Counted from the stretch's first letter, positions 1 to 11,262 are shown. The stretch is 64,000 bases of DNA from Rhabditoides inermis (GCA_963966185.1 CAWZYM010000159.1:1-64000); one strand, 5' to 3'. Notes: generated by a model not told the origin, from the sequence alone. Numbers and translations are program-made.

Positions 1-2
1 AC

Positions 3-1053
3 ACTCCGCAGCAGGACGAGGGTCTGTGGGGAGGAGAGGGAGTGGTCAAGGGATGGATCGAGAGCCGGCCCTACACCAAGAAGAAGGTCCTGCCTAGGTA
101 CGCGAACCTCTCTAGTTGCACCTCCCTCACTCGTCTCGCAATCCCTGATCAGCTTTTCTATACTCTGCTGAACATGTTTGTAATGTTTTGTTGTGTAGGT
201 ATTGGGTTCCTCGCCTCTTTTTCCCCTACCTCAAGAAGGTCGTCCTCTACTCGGAGATCCTCGACAAGCACATGGCTGTGAGTTAGATTGTTTGAGATGA
301 GTTTATTTGACCTGCCACGTCCGCGCACATAGTGTTGTGTTTAGGTGACAGTGACGGAGCGTGCGTGTCGCCTGATCGACTCGCACTTCGGCCTCGATCT
401 CTATCTCCTCGAGACGCCCGAGATTGACATTGCCAGCAAGCTCGGAAACAGGTACGTTTGTAAGCTTTATAGTAATACCTTCAGTTATAATAATGTTGTA
501 TAGTTTGCACACATTTGTTATAGACTGAAGCGCGAGCTGCTGCTGTCGCTGGCGCGTGGAGAGTACTATCCGGAGGACGAGGAGAGGAAGGAATACATAA
601 AACAAAAGTCAGTTATGTTTCATATTTCTATTTATGCCTTAATTTTTCAGTCAGAAGTTGTTTTGCTTACGTGAATTGTCTCGTTTGCAGGTATGCCCGC
701 TTCGTTGTGTCGGAGGAGGAGGCGGAGTGGGTGGGTCTGGATCTGAATGAGGCTGCTCGCAAGCAGCAGGACAGGGAGGAGAGCGCCGCCAACGTACCCG
801 AGAAATACACGTCCGTCCACACTCATCACGTGGCTTTTATTTCGATTTATTGAATGCTTGTTCACAAATTTTCCACCTGGTATGTATTGTTGCTGATTGC
901 AGGCTGGAGTCGGTTCTGGTGCAGAAGCTTCGATTGGGCAGTGATCTGGCTACGGAAGAGGCGGAGTTTGTTCCGAAGACGGAGGAGAGCAAGTTCGGAG
1001 ACCAGCTGCTCGGAAAGTACCTGAACCCGATCGGACAGAAGCTCAAGAAGTAG
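3..1053 (+). CDS. mrpl-28: Mitochondrial large-subunit ribosomal protein L28 (bL28m), 3' part
   Basis: Structural protein of the mitochondrial large ribosomal subunit. The reading frame enters at the left edge (N-terminus missing) and is spliced from exons 3-97, 199-277, 345-451, 524-607, 691-810 and 903-1053; every junction is GT-AG and keeps frame. The translation shows the family landmarks in order: GLWGGEG near the start, then YSEILDK, VTVTERACRLID, LETPEIDIASKLGN, YYPEDEE and EEEAEWVGLDLNEA, ending with a basic GQKLKK tail. These match the animal MRPL28 family, in which LWGGEGW, YSEILDK, TVT.RTL.LID and EEAEWVGL are well conserved. The next gene starts 435 bp downstream on the same strand; nothing proves an operon. 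Family assignment is firm; the exact exon 5 donor is the least certain junction. Confidence 0.93.
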
Positions 1054-1488
1054 ACACGAAAAGGCGTGTATCACTTGTTTGCCCGATCAGTCGGTGCCAC
1101 AGTACACCCTTCCTTCTCATCGCTCATTGTTTCGAGTAGCACAACAACTGATGATGCTATCTCGCCTCGCCCACACACTCTTCCTTATCGATTGTTGTAG
1201 CCCGTAGACCGAATAGATCAACCAACATAGGATATTTGTTGTTTCTTGTTGTATATACCCGCCATTGTTGTTTCTCGCGATGATAGAACAGAGATAAATA
1301 GATATTTTTGGTCTCGGTCTCTGATGACGTGATTGGATGATCGGATTATCCGTATAAATGATACATGTAAGAGAGTATGGATGACGGAGTGGATACTTTT
1401 GTTGAAGATGTTGAGAGGCGTGATGCGTCGGGGAGTGGGAGAAGCGAGGCGATGGATGGCGACTCGGGAGAACAGGTGATGAGGGGGC

Positions 1489-4400
1489 ATGGCCGAGTCG
1501 GCAACCCGGCCATTCAGTCTCACTGTCCGGGCGGGAATGGAGAGATACGGGAAGCGACCGGCTCTGATCCTGGATGAGAACAAGGCACTCTCGTATGGAG
1601 AGCTGTTGGAGGGAACAGGGCGGTATGTCGCCGCACTGCATGGCAAGTATGGTGTGCAGGTGAGGAGAGAGAGGGGGAGAGAGAAGTGTCCTCTGCTCTG
1701 TGTAGAAAGGCGACCGTGTGCTGGCCCGCACGAGCAAGTCGGTTGACGCGCTGTGTCTCTATCTGGCGTGCACCCGCCTCGGAGCCATATATGTCCCCGT
1801 CAATCCCGGATACACCAACAAGGAGACGGCGCACTATGTGCAGGTGGGTCTGTCTCTATCCCCCTCTCTCTATCGACTTGTGTTGTTTGAGGACGCGGAG
1901 CCGCGTGTGTTCGTGACATGCGACGAGGCGGCGGACGCGGCATTCCGGGGTCGAGTGGCGAGTGTGGTGGAGGAGAGGACACTGGCGAGGGGTGGGGGAG
2001 GGAGGGAGGGAGGGGGAGGGCAGATGGCGGCCATTCAGAGACGCGCTGTCTCCGCCCGGAGATGGGAGTGGAGAACGTAGAGGAGGACGACGTGGCAGTC
2101 GTGTGCTACACCAGTGGAACCACTGGTCAGTCTCTCTCTCTCTCTCTCTCGTACCATCCCCCTCACATCCTTCCACGCTCCCCCGCAGGTCTTCCGAAGG
2201 GTGCGATGCTGACCCACGGGGGTTTGGCGAACAACGCGGAGTCGCTGGTGAGGGAGTGGCGGTTCACGGGCGATGATAGGTGGGAGGGCAAGCGAATTGG
2301 GACATTACAGTTCATCACGCCGTGAATTCGAATTGGGATAAGCGAACGGGGAGAGATGTAATGATTCAGGCTACTACACTCGCTTCCCTTTTATCACGTG
2401 CACGGACTGTTCCTGTCACTCAACTGCAGTCTATTCACTGGCAGCAGCGTCATCTGGCGGTGCGTGGAGTGGGAAGGAGAGGAGAAGAGGGAAGGATGGA
2501 GAGAGATAGAGAGATAGAGAGAGAGGGGAGAAGAGAGATAGAGATAGAGGGGAGAAGAGAGATAGAGAGAGAGGGGAGAAGAGAGATAGAGAGAGGGGGG
2601 AGGAGAGAGAGAGAGAGAGAGAGGAGGGGAGAGAGAGAGGGAGCGAGAGAGAGGGGGGAGGGAGAGTCAGTTGCAGAAAGAAATTCTCTGCCGAGGACGT
2701 TCTCCGTTGGCTGCCGCACGCTACTGTAATGATGGGAGTGCCCACCTTCTACAGGTTCGTGATCTTGTTTTATCGAGAAAAAAACAAGTTAACCCATCAT
2801 CATTGTGAGCTCTCTCACTCACTTTCCTTCCAGTCGCCTCCTCTCGTCCGGTGTGACTGGGGACGCGACGCGCAACGTTCGTCTGTTTGTTTCCGGCTCT
2901 GCCCCACTCAGCCTCGACCTGTGGAACAAGTGGAGACAGCACACAGGACACGCCATCCTCGAGCGCTACGGAATGACGGAGGGTTGGTGTGGCGCAGTTG
3001 GCATGGTGGATAGGAGATGTTTGCAGCGATGGTGATCAGTTCGTGTCTGTACGAGGAGTCTGGTCGTATGGCGGGTACTGTGGGGATGGCGCTGCCGGGC
3101 AGTGAGGTGGGTGAGGGAAAAGGAGATGCAGAGAACGAACAGTATTTCAAGTAAATATCATGTTTCCAGTGAAAAAGTGAATAGCAAGTGATTTATTCAT
3201 GTATATGATGGAGTGAACTGAATTTATTCTTTAATGTTTTTTTTGTGGAATAGACTGCTGAAGTTTCTAAAATGTACTAAATGATCGTATATTTTTTTTC
3301 TATTTCACTTTCTTACCGTTTCATTTGTGAAATATTGAAGAATGATGCATTGTGTCCGCAAATGTATGATGCGGGAACGTATATGGATGAAATAATGACT
3401 TTCGAACTTCTGTGCAAAGTCCATTGTCTGAAATTATCTACACTAATTTCAAATTGACGTCAAATCACTCACAACTCGCATCTCTTCATAATCAACATGT
3501 AAACTTTATTAATGAAGTATTCGAATTCGCTTTGTATTTAAAATATCGCCATTCTATGTGGCAGTTGTCCCGATTCGAGCGGCTTTGAAAAGTCCTTCTA
3601 ATTCTAAACACACTGTGAAATAACCGAATAACAAATGAACGACTCACCTGTCGCCTATGAAGTAGTCTACGCATGTTCATCTGGTGCGCTGAGCAGTGCA
3701 CGTCGTGAAAGAATTTGTGTATAGAATGAATAATTGAAGTGTGTAGGACGTCGAGGTTAGAGTATATGAATAGAGTTGCATTTTAGTGAAATAGAATGGT
3801 AAATGTTTTCTCTTCTGAAAGTGGATGTTAACTGTTTATTTAATTTAGCAGACTTACATGGACGATGTCCATCGCACTGGGAAAAATGTCGGTAGTCGTG
3901 TCTAGCATTACTGTCAACTCACAAGTTAGCAAACTTATTTCTATTCCATTTCCGAGCTCTATTCTGTGTGCTTTGCAATCTGAACAAGTCGTATTCAAGG
4001 ACTGTGAAGTATATACTACGCTCACCTCGTCTCCGATAAAACAGTCGACACATGTCCAGTCTGTGGGCGTTGCAATGCATTCATGTTTGAATGGAACAAT
4101 ATCGTCAATAACAGTTGGTATATGCAACGAGTGGCTGCGCTCTATGCGCTACTATCCATAACAGAACTTCTGCGCCCAATTGATGGTCTGTATAATCATA
4201 ATATCTGAACACGAGAACACACACGCAAAAACTCACAACTTTCGTAAAATATCCGGTTCACGAGATTAGAATATTGCAATTTATTTTCGTTTTTTTGCAT
4301 TTCAAAATACATCGATGTAAGCGAATATATTGCTGGTGTAAGCAGAATATAAGATAATGAAGTGAGCGGTAGGTAACGGAATGATGGAAAAATTGTGTGA

Positions 4401-7400
4401 CAGGTGTATGCCCGCTCACTATCTTTCGCCCGCCCTACTTTCGTTCCCACTGTTCAGCTGTGAGGGGATCGATATGCGTATCCCGCGGCTGTGGGAGGAG
4501 GATAGGGGTTTCGGTCTGTTTGGTTTAAGCAGTTATTCAGTTAAAATTTTTGACCAAAAAATTTGACCTTCTTGAATGCTCTTCTCGATCGTCATTGGCC
4601 AGAGCCGACTTGGCGTCAAGAAAATTTGGTCAAATATTTTCAACTGAATAACTGCTTAGCGGTCGCCGCGGAGCACGCAAATGCCTCACGCACACAATCA
4701 CTGTCCAACAAACAGTTTTATCGGGTTATGCAATAATCATAGCTGTGTATGTGATGTAGAAGTTTTCCTTCGAACTCAGTTCGGTGAGCATAGAATTAGT
4801 AGTGATGCGCGCCCATGTTGGTTCAAACTGGTTAAGAAACAAGTAGCCAACACAAACAAACAACTGTCGCATTTTCTATGAATACCTTTTTTACTTTGCA
4901 GAAATGTCTTTCGTCTATTTCCATGGTTTGTCTGAAAATAGTGGATGAGTGCTGATGTGGTGAACATTTGCAACAGCTGAGGTACATACCTATACAATGG
5001 CACTGTGGTAGTTTGGATGCTGATACCCGTCCATGTATGTGACGGTGGCTGGCGGATGGAAGCCGCGCGAGAAAAGGTCTGGAAAAGCTATCCTTTTTTT
5101 AACAGAATGCAAAATATGAATTCTCTTTTCGAGTTGTTAACACTAATATGTTTTGAGATATACGACTGTGTGCAGAGTGAAGTACTAGTCTGCTCAACTG
5201 AATGCATACGCTAAACAGATAAATTCCCTTACCGTATTCGCACCACGGATAATAGTTTGGATAAAGTTGGTATTTGAAAGAAATCACGTACATTTTATTC
5301 TTGTTTTTGATGAATAGTGTCGAACAATACTTCGATTTAAGCGAAGTGTAGATTTACGTATGATAGTGCACTGAAGTTTATGACCTTTATCTCCAGGTTG
5401 TAGACAAGTTTTTGCATTCTGCAACGTTGTTATATGATTCCTACAGAAGTTGAAACAACAGCAAAAACTTTTTTCGTCAAATTTTTAAAACAAAATTAAC
5501 GTAATGCATTCACGGAATCACGGAATGAAATGTATGTGTTGAAATAAGAGTATAAAGTGCGAGTGTCTCTGTAGTCTAACAAGGAGTGTCGTTTAGGTCA
5601 CAGAAGCCGATGGTGACCAAACTGATATCAGAGATACCCTAGGAGGTCACTAGTCGAAAACCGTTTTCAAATCCACATGACCGGCCATACGTTTCGAGAT
5701 AACTACGTTTCAAATTTTGGAGCTAAACCGTGTGGATTGCTTTTGCGGTCTGTCACTCCATTCGCGCGAGCTGTGAAACAGCGGCGGTGGCCTAGTGGAT
5801 AGAGCGGCCTGTTGTCAAGCGGCAGGCTGTGGGTTCGCTCTCCGGATATGCTTTTCATTTTGCCGATTCTCTCCGGACTTGTACTTTTTGGTGACAATTG
5901 GGCAGTTGGTAGAAAACTCCTATCATCTTCTTTTTTTCAAATCGAACCGTCATATAATATTATTCTGGGAGATAGTTCGCCAGATTACGGTAGAAAATCG
6001 ATCTACTCTCTAGTCGCATTCGATCTACCTTCTTTCGTGAGGAGACCCAAGTGCGCGCTTTCAAACGATAATATCGATCAAAGAAGCCGGCATGCGAATC
6101 AAAGAGGCCGCGCGACACTCGACCATTTGCCCGCGCTGTCTGGCCTCTCTCGTTCGAAACTGAGTTTCGCCAACTGACCCCGGCTGGCAATAACAGAAAC
6201 TATCCACCAGGCGGCGACTATATGTCTTGTTGAAAGCTCATTACAAAATGTTTGCGTTCTTTAGAATTCATTTTCAAAATTTCGAAAAAATATTACCGAC
6301 GAAGGTTTCCACATGATCCCCTCACCATGCGTGACTCCAACCATTCGAACAAAAAAGTACAAGTCCGGAGAGAATCGGCAAAATGAAAAGCATATCCGGA
6401 GAGCGAACCCACAGCCTGCCGCTTGACAGACAGCCGCTCTATCCACTAAGCCACCGCCGCTGTTTCACAGCTCGCGCGAATGAAGTGACAGACCGCAAAA
6501 GCAAGCCACACGGTTTAGCTCCAAAATTTGAAACGTAAATATCTCGAAACGTATGGCCGGTCATGTGGATTTGAAAACGGTTTTCGACTAGTGACCTCCT
6601 AGGGTATCTCTGATATCAGTTTGGTCACCATCGGCTTCTGTGACCTAAACGACACTCCTTGTAAAAGAGGATCAGTGAGAGTGACCACTAAACACTGCAC
6701 CGTCGACACTACACGTTGAGATAGCAGTGTGATCGATAGTTACAACTGGCGCGCGGACAGTCAACACGCTATATTTGTACTAGCTGCTCATATGCGAGAC
6801 ACGAGAACGAGATTAGAAAAAAAATGCTTCATCGACACCACATAATTAACCGTCGTTTTATGCGATGACAAAGCGATCCATGCCGTACATCAGTTTTCTT
6901 CAAAATCGATCTTTCTACTAGAGATCTTTTTTACCCCTGAATTTAAAAAAAAATGTTATAATTTCTAAACTATTCATTTTTGGACCCACAAAAATGCTTT
7001 TAGGCATATCGGGTTACCTGTAAAACTATAGTTAACTTTATTTTGTATATATTTTCTATACTTTTGGGTAAAGTGCTATAAAAAGTAGTTCTCCGATGTA
7101 TGCGATGAGTGTCGGATAGATGGCGACTGAATGGGGACTACAGTCACAGAACTGACAGCACATGTACGGTCTTGAACATGTACTTATAGATATACATCAT
7201 ACGTTGCAACATCAGCAACAGTTCTCTGAAATGAGACGTTCTGAACAACAATTTATATTTCTTTTTAATTTTTTTTCTTTTTAACAATTTATATTTCTTT
7301 TTAATTTAAAAATACTCACTTTTTACGAAAAAAAAATACATTGTTGATGAGTCGGTCTATGCGAAACAGAAGGTCGATTTTATGTGACATGATTAGTATC

Positions 7401-8665
7401 TGAATTTATATCACATTGTTCAAAGAAGTTGGGAACTACATACATACAATATTTCGGGTCCGTTCGTCCGTATGCGTATAAGTCTCCACAAAAGAAGCAA
7501 CAATGTCTTGACGTTCTGGAAAATAGTGATGCTGCGGTGCCATGTCTTCAATTGTGGTATCAGTATCACGAATGCACATAGTCATCCTATGTACCTGTTT
7601 GTTCATCAGTCGATAACTCTCGAAAATTGCACGTTGTATGCGTGGCTGTGTACGCAGATTGATGCCGCAGTGGAAGAGGTGACTGAGCAGCGTCGTGGTT
7701 TTAATTATTATTAGCCCTTGAACATGTATTTGTACATATTCACACGAAGACGCGTGGGTCTCGCACTGAAAAGTGATGTATTAATATCGTTTCTACAATC
7801 CGAGAACCGCCACAACTCCACTTTCAAGTTTTTGACCGCAAAATATACTCACGTATAATTTATGATAATAAAAAAAACATGACTGAAGAATAATAATAGT
7901 TGTGGTGGTATGCGGCATTGAGAACAGATGTATGCAATAAATGAAGAAATCAGTCTTCACAATACTGGCAGCATTGATTCGATCTTCAGGAAGATTTTCC
8001 AGATGTTTAATACACTGAAGAAAACATTATACATTTTGTTCAGATTATAGTTATAGTTTGCTCACTTTCTGCAGTATGTCTATGTTGTAGGAATTATCCG
8101 AATCCGATATATGCGGTTACATTTAGATGTAGACGAGGATTGTGCGACCGTTCCACTGATCTGTCGTGCGTCGTAGCAGACGAGACACATATTCTCGCAC
8201 TGGAACTTAAAATATTAGTCTCCGCATGTCATGTGTACATGGACAACGAAGGCGACTGATAGTAATATGAAAAGTGTATGTTAATATAGGTTTAAAAAGT
8301 TTAAATGGCCAGTGACCGATAGTGACGGGCGGGAATGCTATACTAACGCGGCTGGCCATATTGTTTACGCATATCGATCGCTTCTGCGATGTGTGCAAGA
8401 GAGCGCGAGGCCGTTCGAATGAGAGCGTCTGAATTCGACACACACAAATACTGTTGTCGTTTAATTCTAGGCAATTAGATAGCGTATCCGGGTGTTGCGA
8501 GGAAAATGACAAAATACATAGCATAATTTGGGAGATTTTGAATTTGAATGTGAGACCACTCTAGAATCCGATTCTTGCAGGTTCGCATCAACGACAAAGG
8601 AGTAGTGGAGGTGAAGAGCGGAAGTCTTTTCAAGGTAAGAGGATCTCTCTCTCCCCTCTCTCTCT

Positions 8666-8710
<45 letters not shown>

Positions 8711-10271
8711 CTCGGAAGGTGTTCATAAAAGTGGAATGTGTAGGAAAGACATTGGCTGATACATTCGATTTCGATGCGAATAGTTCATCGGTATATACAG
8801 ACAGTGCAGGCTTGTGGTGTGAGGGGCCGCGTCCCTCGAAGTGGGAGGGAGGGGGCCTCACTTGCCCCCACAGCCACAGGCGGGCGCGGGCGGAGGACAC
8901 GCAGGGGGAGGGCTGCAAGAGAGACGGGTTACTCGACTCACTCGTATGAAGAGTGTATAGCTTCACCAGCACCCTCCGCCACCGCCTCCTCCGAGCAGGT
9001 TGAAACACGCGTTGGCCACGGCAGCCACAGCCAGGAGAAGAGCCAGGGTGCGCATGCTGGATGGGAGAGGAGAGGAGCGGTCGACTGATCCGTGCCTCCC
9101 CACCCGACCGCACACCTTCTTATACCCCGTCCGCACTCGCCGAATCGCAATCGCAACGGCAACATTAGCCGAACCCGAACCGGGGATTCCCTCTGTAGTG
9201 TGGTGCAGATCGCGCGAGCTTTGGTCACTAGTGATGGGTCGATTAATCGACTTTCGATTAATTTTCGATTAATCAGCTCGATTAATCGTTTAATCGATTA
9301 ATCGAAAATGTTTCGATTAACGATTAATCGTTGATCGATTAATCGAGATAATTTCGATTAACGATTAAATCGAAAGTATTCGTTCATGTTCGGGACAATT
9401 TTCGCTTCCTGGAGCGTTGTTAGAGTTGAAATAAGCCAAATTTTCATTTAGTATCGGTGCGAAAGGTGTGGAAGGGAAGAGGTGATTGTTGGTCAAATGC
9501 GGAGTGATCAAGATTGTTGCGAATTAGATCAGGATTTCGTGGGTAACTGGAATGGTTTGGCGCGTTCCAGGTTCGTTTGAAACCAAACCAATCATGAATG
9601 GAGAGGTAAGTGAAGGTAATACACTCTTTATCCTGGTCTCATCTCTTTTTCAGATTTTTTTCATACCCACTATTTTTCAGGGTTATTGGCGGAATGAGAA
9701 GAAAACGAAGGAAGAATTCACTGACGACGGATTCTTCATCACTGGAGACAATGGAGAGATCGACGAGCAGGGTGAGAGAGATGGGGGAGAGAGAGGGATA
9801 GGGAGAGAGTCCCTCGCAGGCTTCCTCCGCATCCTCGGCCGCGCCAAGGACCTGGTCATCTGCGGGGGACTGAACGTCTACCCCAAGGAGATCGAGGACA
9901 TTGTCGACCAGATGCCAGAGGTCGCCGAGTCGGCCATCATCGGTGGGCGGGGCTAGAGAGGGCGGGGCTAGTAGAAGCTCACTGTCCATTTCAGGAGTGC
10001 CCCACGCGGACTTTGGGGAGGCAGTGGTGGCTGTGGTCTCTCGAGTGGCGGGAGAGAAGGGAGGGGAGGAGGAGTTGGAGAAGACTATGATTGCCCGCCT
10101 GAGGGAGGTGGTATCCAACTACAAGGTGAGAGACCACCCACCGAGGGACCACCCACGACGTCCTTCCAGGTACCGAAGCGAGTTGTGTTTGTCGACCAGC
10201 TGCCTCGCAACTCGATGGCCAAAGTACAGAAGAATCTACTAAGGGAGCAACACGCCAAACTTCTTGCCTAG
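1489..10271 (+). CDS. Malonyl-CoA synthetase (malonate-CoA ligase), bacterial MatB-like
   Basis: ANL-superfamily enzyme expected to activate malonate with ATP and CoA to malonyl-CoA. Fourteen exons: 1489-1659, 1706-1843, 1892-1991, 2039-2125, 2189-2279, 2370-2459, 2677-2754, 2834-2982, 3027-3106, 8581-8634, 9681-9771, 9820-9942, 9995-10125, 10170-10271; they sum to 494 residues, close to the about 500 of MatB. Visible motifs: P-loop [58 protein letters not shown] (the arginine and loop linked to malonate recognition), [28 protein letters not shown] and C-terminal [12 protein letters not shown]. In this last A10 motif the usual Gly before the catalytic Lys is Ala. The protein reads closer to proteobacterial MatB than to animal ACSF3. 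No clear mitochondrial presequence is seen. Introns 9 (3107-8580) and 10 (8635-9680) are swollen with other elements. Confidence 0.9.
2484..2672. repeat. GA-rich microsatellite in intron 6 of the malonyl-CoA synthetase gene
   Basis: A run of GA dinucleotides mixed with GAGAGGGGAGAAGAGAGATAGA units fills most of the intron between exons 6 and 7. It is purine-only on the + strand. Long open frames across it are repeat artefacts, not genes. Confidence 0.9.
4526..4660. mobile_element. Short MITE-like element, about 135 bp, with about 45-bp terminal inverted repeats
   Basis: The left arm begins TAAGCAGTTATTCAGTT and continues into TTTGACCAAA; the right arm ends AACTGAATAACTGCTTA after TTTGGTCAAAT, its reverse complement with a few mismatches. 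Almost the whole element folds back on itself around a short GC-richer centre. No coding capacity. A non-autonomous DNA transposon is the simplest reading; the superfamily cannot be told. Confidence 0.75.
5580..6661. mobile_element. Fold-back element A with about 310-bp inverted arms carrying a tRNA-like Pol III promoter
   Basis: The left arm (about 5580-5890) and right arm (about 6353-6661) are reverse complements at roughly 95% by eye. The outer ends read CAAGGAGTGTCGTTTAGGTC and its complement. Each arm contains a tRNA-like block pointing inward: box A TGGCCTAGTGG at 5788-5798 and box B GGTTCGCTCTCC at 5832-5843 on the left, mirrored at 6443-6453 and 6398-6409 on the right. The 460-bp loop has no recognisable gene. 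The outer ends resemble those of element B (10312-11262), so the two belong to one family. Confidence 0.8.
5783..5850 (+). other. tRNA-like sequence in the left arm of fold-back element A
   Basis: Box A TGGCCTAGTGG followed about 33 bp later by box B GGTTCGCTCTCC is the internal promoter of a tRNA gene. The flanks do not pair into a clean acceptor stem and the anticodon stem is irregular, so this is read as tRNA-derived promoter sequence and not as a functional tRNA. A mirror copy lies at about 6396-6458 on the - strand. Confidence 0.65.
8640..8709. repeat. CT microsatellite right after exon 10 of the malonyl-CoA synthetase gene
   Basis: About 70 bp of CT/CCCTCT repeats start a few bases after the GTAAGA donor at 8635. 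It is typical of the intronic microsatellites of this genome. Confidence 0.9.
8963..9055 (-). CDS. Nested small secreted glycine-rich peptide (30 residues), no family recognised
   Basis: Thirty-codon open frame on the strand opposite to the host gene, inside its intron 10. The start is ATG at 9055 and the stop TGA at 8965-8963. Residues 1-16 form a textbook signal peptide: basic start MRT, a hydrophobic [10 protein letters not shown] core and an Ala-Asn-Ala cleavage-type end. The predicted mature part is CFNLLG, a run of seven glycines, then CW: two cysteines bracketing a Gly-rich stretch, so one disulfide is possible. A TATA box sits about 65 bp upstream of the ATG (9120-9124), giving a short 5' leader. 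Short secreted Gly-rich peptides with a TATA promoter are common among nematode neuropeptide-like and immune effector genes; that parallel is inference. It is below usual gene-caller length limits. Confidence 0.6.
   Translation of the reverse strand: MRTLALLLAVAAVANACFNLLGGGGGGGCW
9120..9124 (-). promoter_or_regulatory. TATA box for the nested small peptide gene
   Basis: On the - strand the sequence reads GGGGTATAAGAAGG, a consensus TATA box with a GC-rich upstream edge. It lies about 65 bp before the ATG at 9055, so transcription would start near 9090 and leave a leader of about 35 bases. No comparable box was noticed before the neighbouring genes. Confidence 0.55.
9236..9376. repeat. Palindromic TCGATTAATCGA cluster
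   Basis: About ten overlapping copies of TCGATTAATCGA / CGATTAATCG with small variations fill 140 bp inside intron 10 of the malonyl-CoA synthetase gene. The unit is a perfect palindrome. It may be a decayed tandem repeat or a dense array of ATTA-type homeodomain sites; the sequence alone does not decide. Confidence 0.8.
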
Positions 10272-10311
10272 GTGACGTCACCAAATGACGTCACGTGTGA
10301 TCATTAGCTCA

Positions 10312-11262
10312 CGAGGAGTGTAGTAGGGGCCACACCCTCGGATTCGTACCAAATTGATAGAATACCTTAGTTAGGACCCTAGCCATCGAATTGTGGTGTC
10401 CGAATTTCCTAAACGAACTATACGTTTCCGGTACGAAAACGTACAGGGCTCGTTTTTCGCGTTCCTCTCACCCTACCCGGCGGTCGAAGACCGAGCCGTT
10501 GTGGCCTAGTGGCGAAAGCGTCTGCTTGCCAAAATGACCCTCACGAGTTCGATTCCGCGCACATGATTTTTGTTTTGCCAACTCATTTGGTAGATCGTCT
10601 CGCTGTTCAATCACTGGTTAGGGAAGAAAAGAATTGACGAAAGGTATGACTGACTCGATTGTTACTCTTCAAGAAGGACAACTGTCAGAAACACAGATGA
10701 TCTACCGTGCGCATCATTACAACCTTCAATTCTACACAATAATCGCACACTATCAAAGTACATACGACAGTGTGAAGTAGCTTGACGACGTTCGGGACTT
10801 CTCTGACAGAAGACGGTGCAGTTGCGATCTACATACGGCTGATGCAAATATCACTACGTCACTACGACGATAGACATCTGGCATCGAGATCGACAAGACT
10901 GTCTCATTGAAAAAAAAAACTTATTAGATGGAGTTGTTTCATGGACCATGAGAAAATGATGACTTGGTCAGAAAGTACAAGTCCATAAATTTTTGACAAT
11001 ACAAAAACCATGTGCGCGGAATCGAACTCGTGAGGGTCATTTCGGCAGGCAGACGCTTTCGCCACTAGGCCACAACGGCTCGGTCTTCGACCGCCGGGTA
11101 GGGTGAGAGGAACGCGAAAAACGAGCCCTGTACGTTTTCGTACCGGAAACGTATAGTTCGTTTAGGAAATTCGGACACCACAAATCGATGGCTAGGGTCC
11201 TAACTAAGGTATTCTATCGATTTGGTACGAATCCGAAGGTGTGGCCCCTACTACACTCCTCG
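10312..11262. mobile_element. Fold-back element B with about 265-bp inverted arms carrying a tRNA-like Pol III promoter
   Basis: Left arm about 10312-10578, right arm about 11000-11262, near-perfect reverse complements. The ends read CGAGGAGTGTAGTAGGGGCC and its complement, similar to the CAAGGAGTGTCGT end of element A. Both arms carry box A TGGCCTAGTGG (10502-10512; mirrored 11062-11072) and box B GAGTTCGATTCC (10545-10556; mirrored 11018-11029), again pointing toward the loop. The loop (about 10580-11000) has no supported gene. It lies 40 bp after the malonyl-CoA synthetase stop codon. Confidence 0.8.

Larger units (their letters stand above)
3107..8580. other. 5.5-kb intron of the malonyl-CoA synthetase gene; mostly non-coding, with inserted elements
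   Basis: All other introns of this gene except the next are 44-220 bp. This one separates exon 9 (ending GGCAGTGAG) from exon 10 (starting GTTCGCATC). It is AT-rich outside the inserts. It contains a short MITE-like inverted repeat (about 4526-4660) and a 1.1-kb fold-back element (5580-6661), listed separately. On the - strand at about 3640-3700 and 4020-4070 there are two related exon-like pieces ([14 protein letters not shown] and a copy with a stop) each followed by a GTGAG donor, so a decayed nested gene may once have been here. From 6662 to 8570 I see no supported gene. Confidence 0.6.

Noticed and set aside
1117..1737. 206-residue - strand open frame
   Set aside because: It lies antisense to exon 1 of the malonyl-CoA synthetase gene and its upstream region and is explained by codon bias of the coding strand; no homology or splice logic.
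5783..5850. Functional tRNA gene
   Set aside because: Box A and box B are present but acceptor and anticodon stems do not pair properly, and an inverted copy sits in the other arm of a transposable element.
8475..9113. 212-residue - strand frame overlapping the nested peptide
   Set aside because: It runs through a CT microsatellite and uses a different frame from the signal-peptide frame; no homology.
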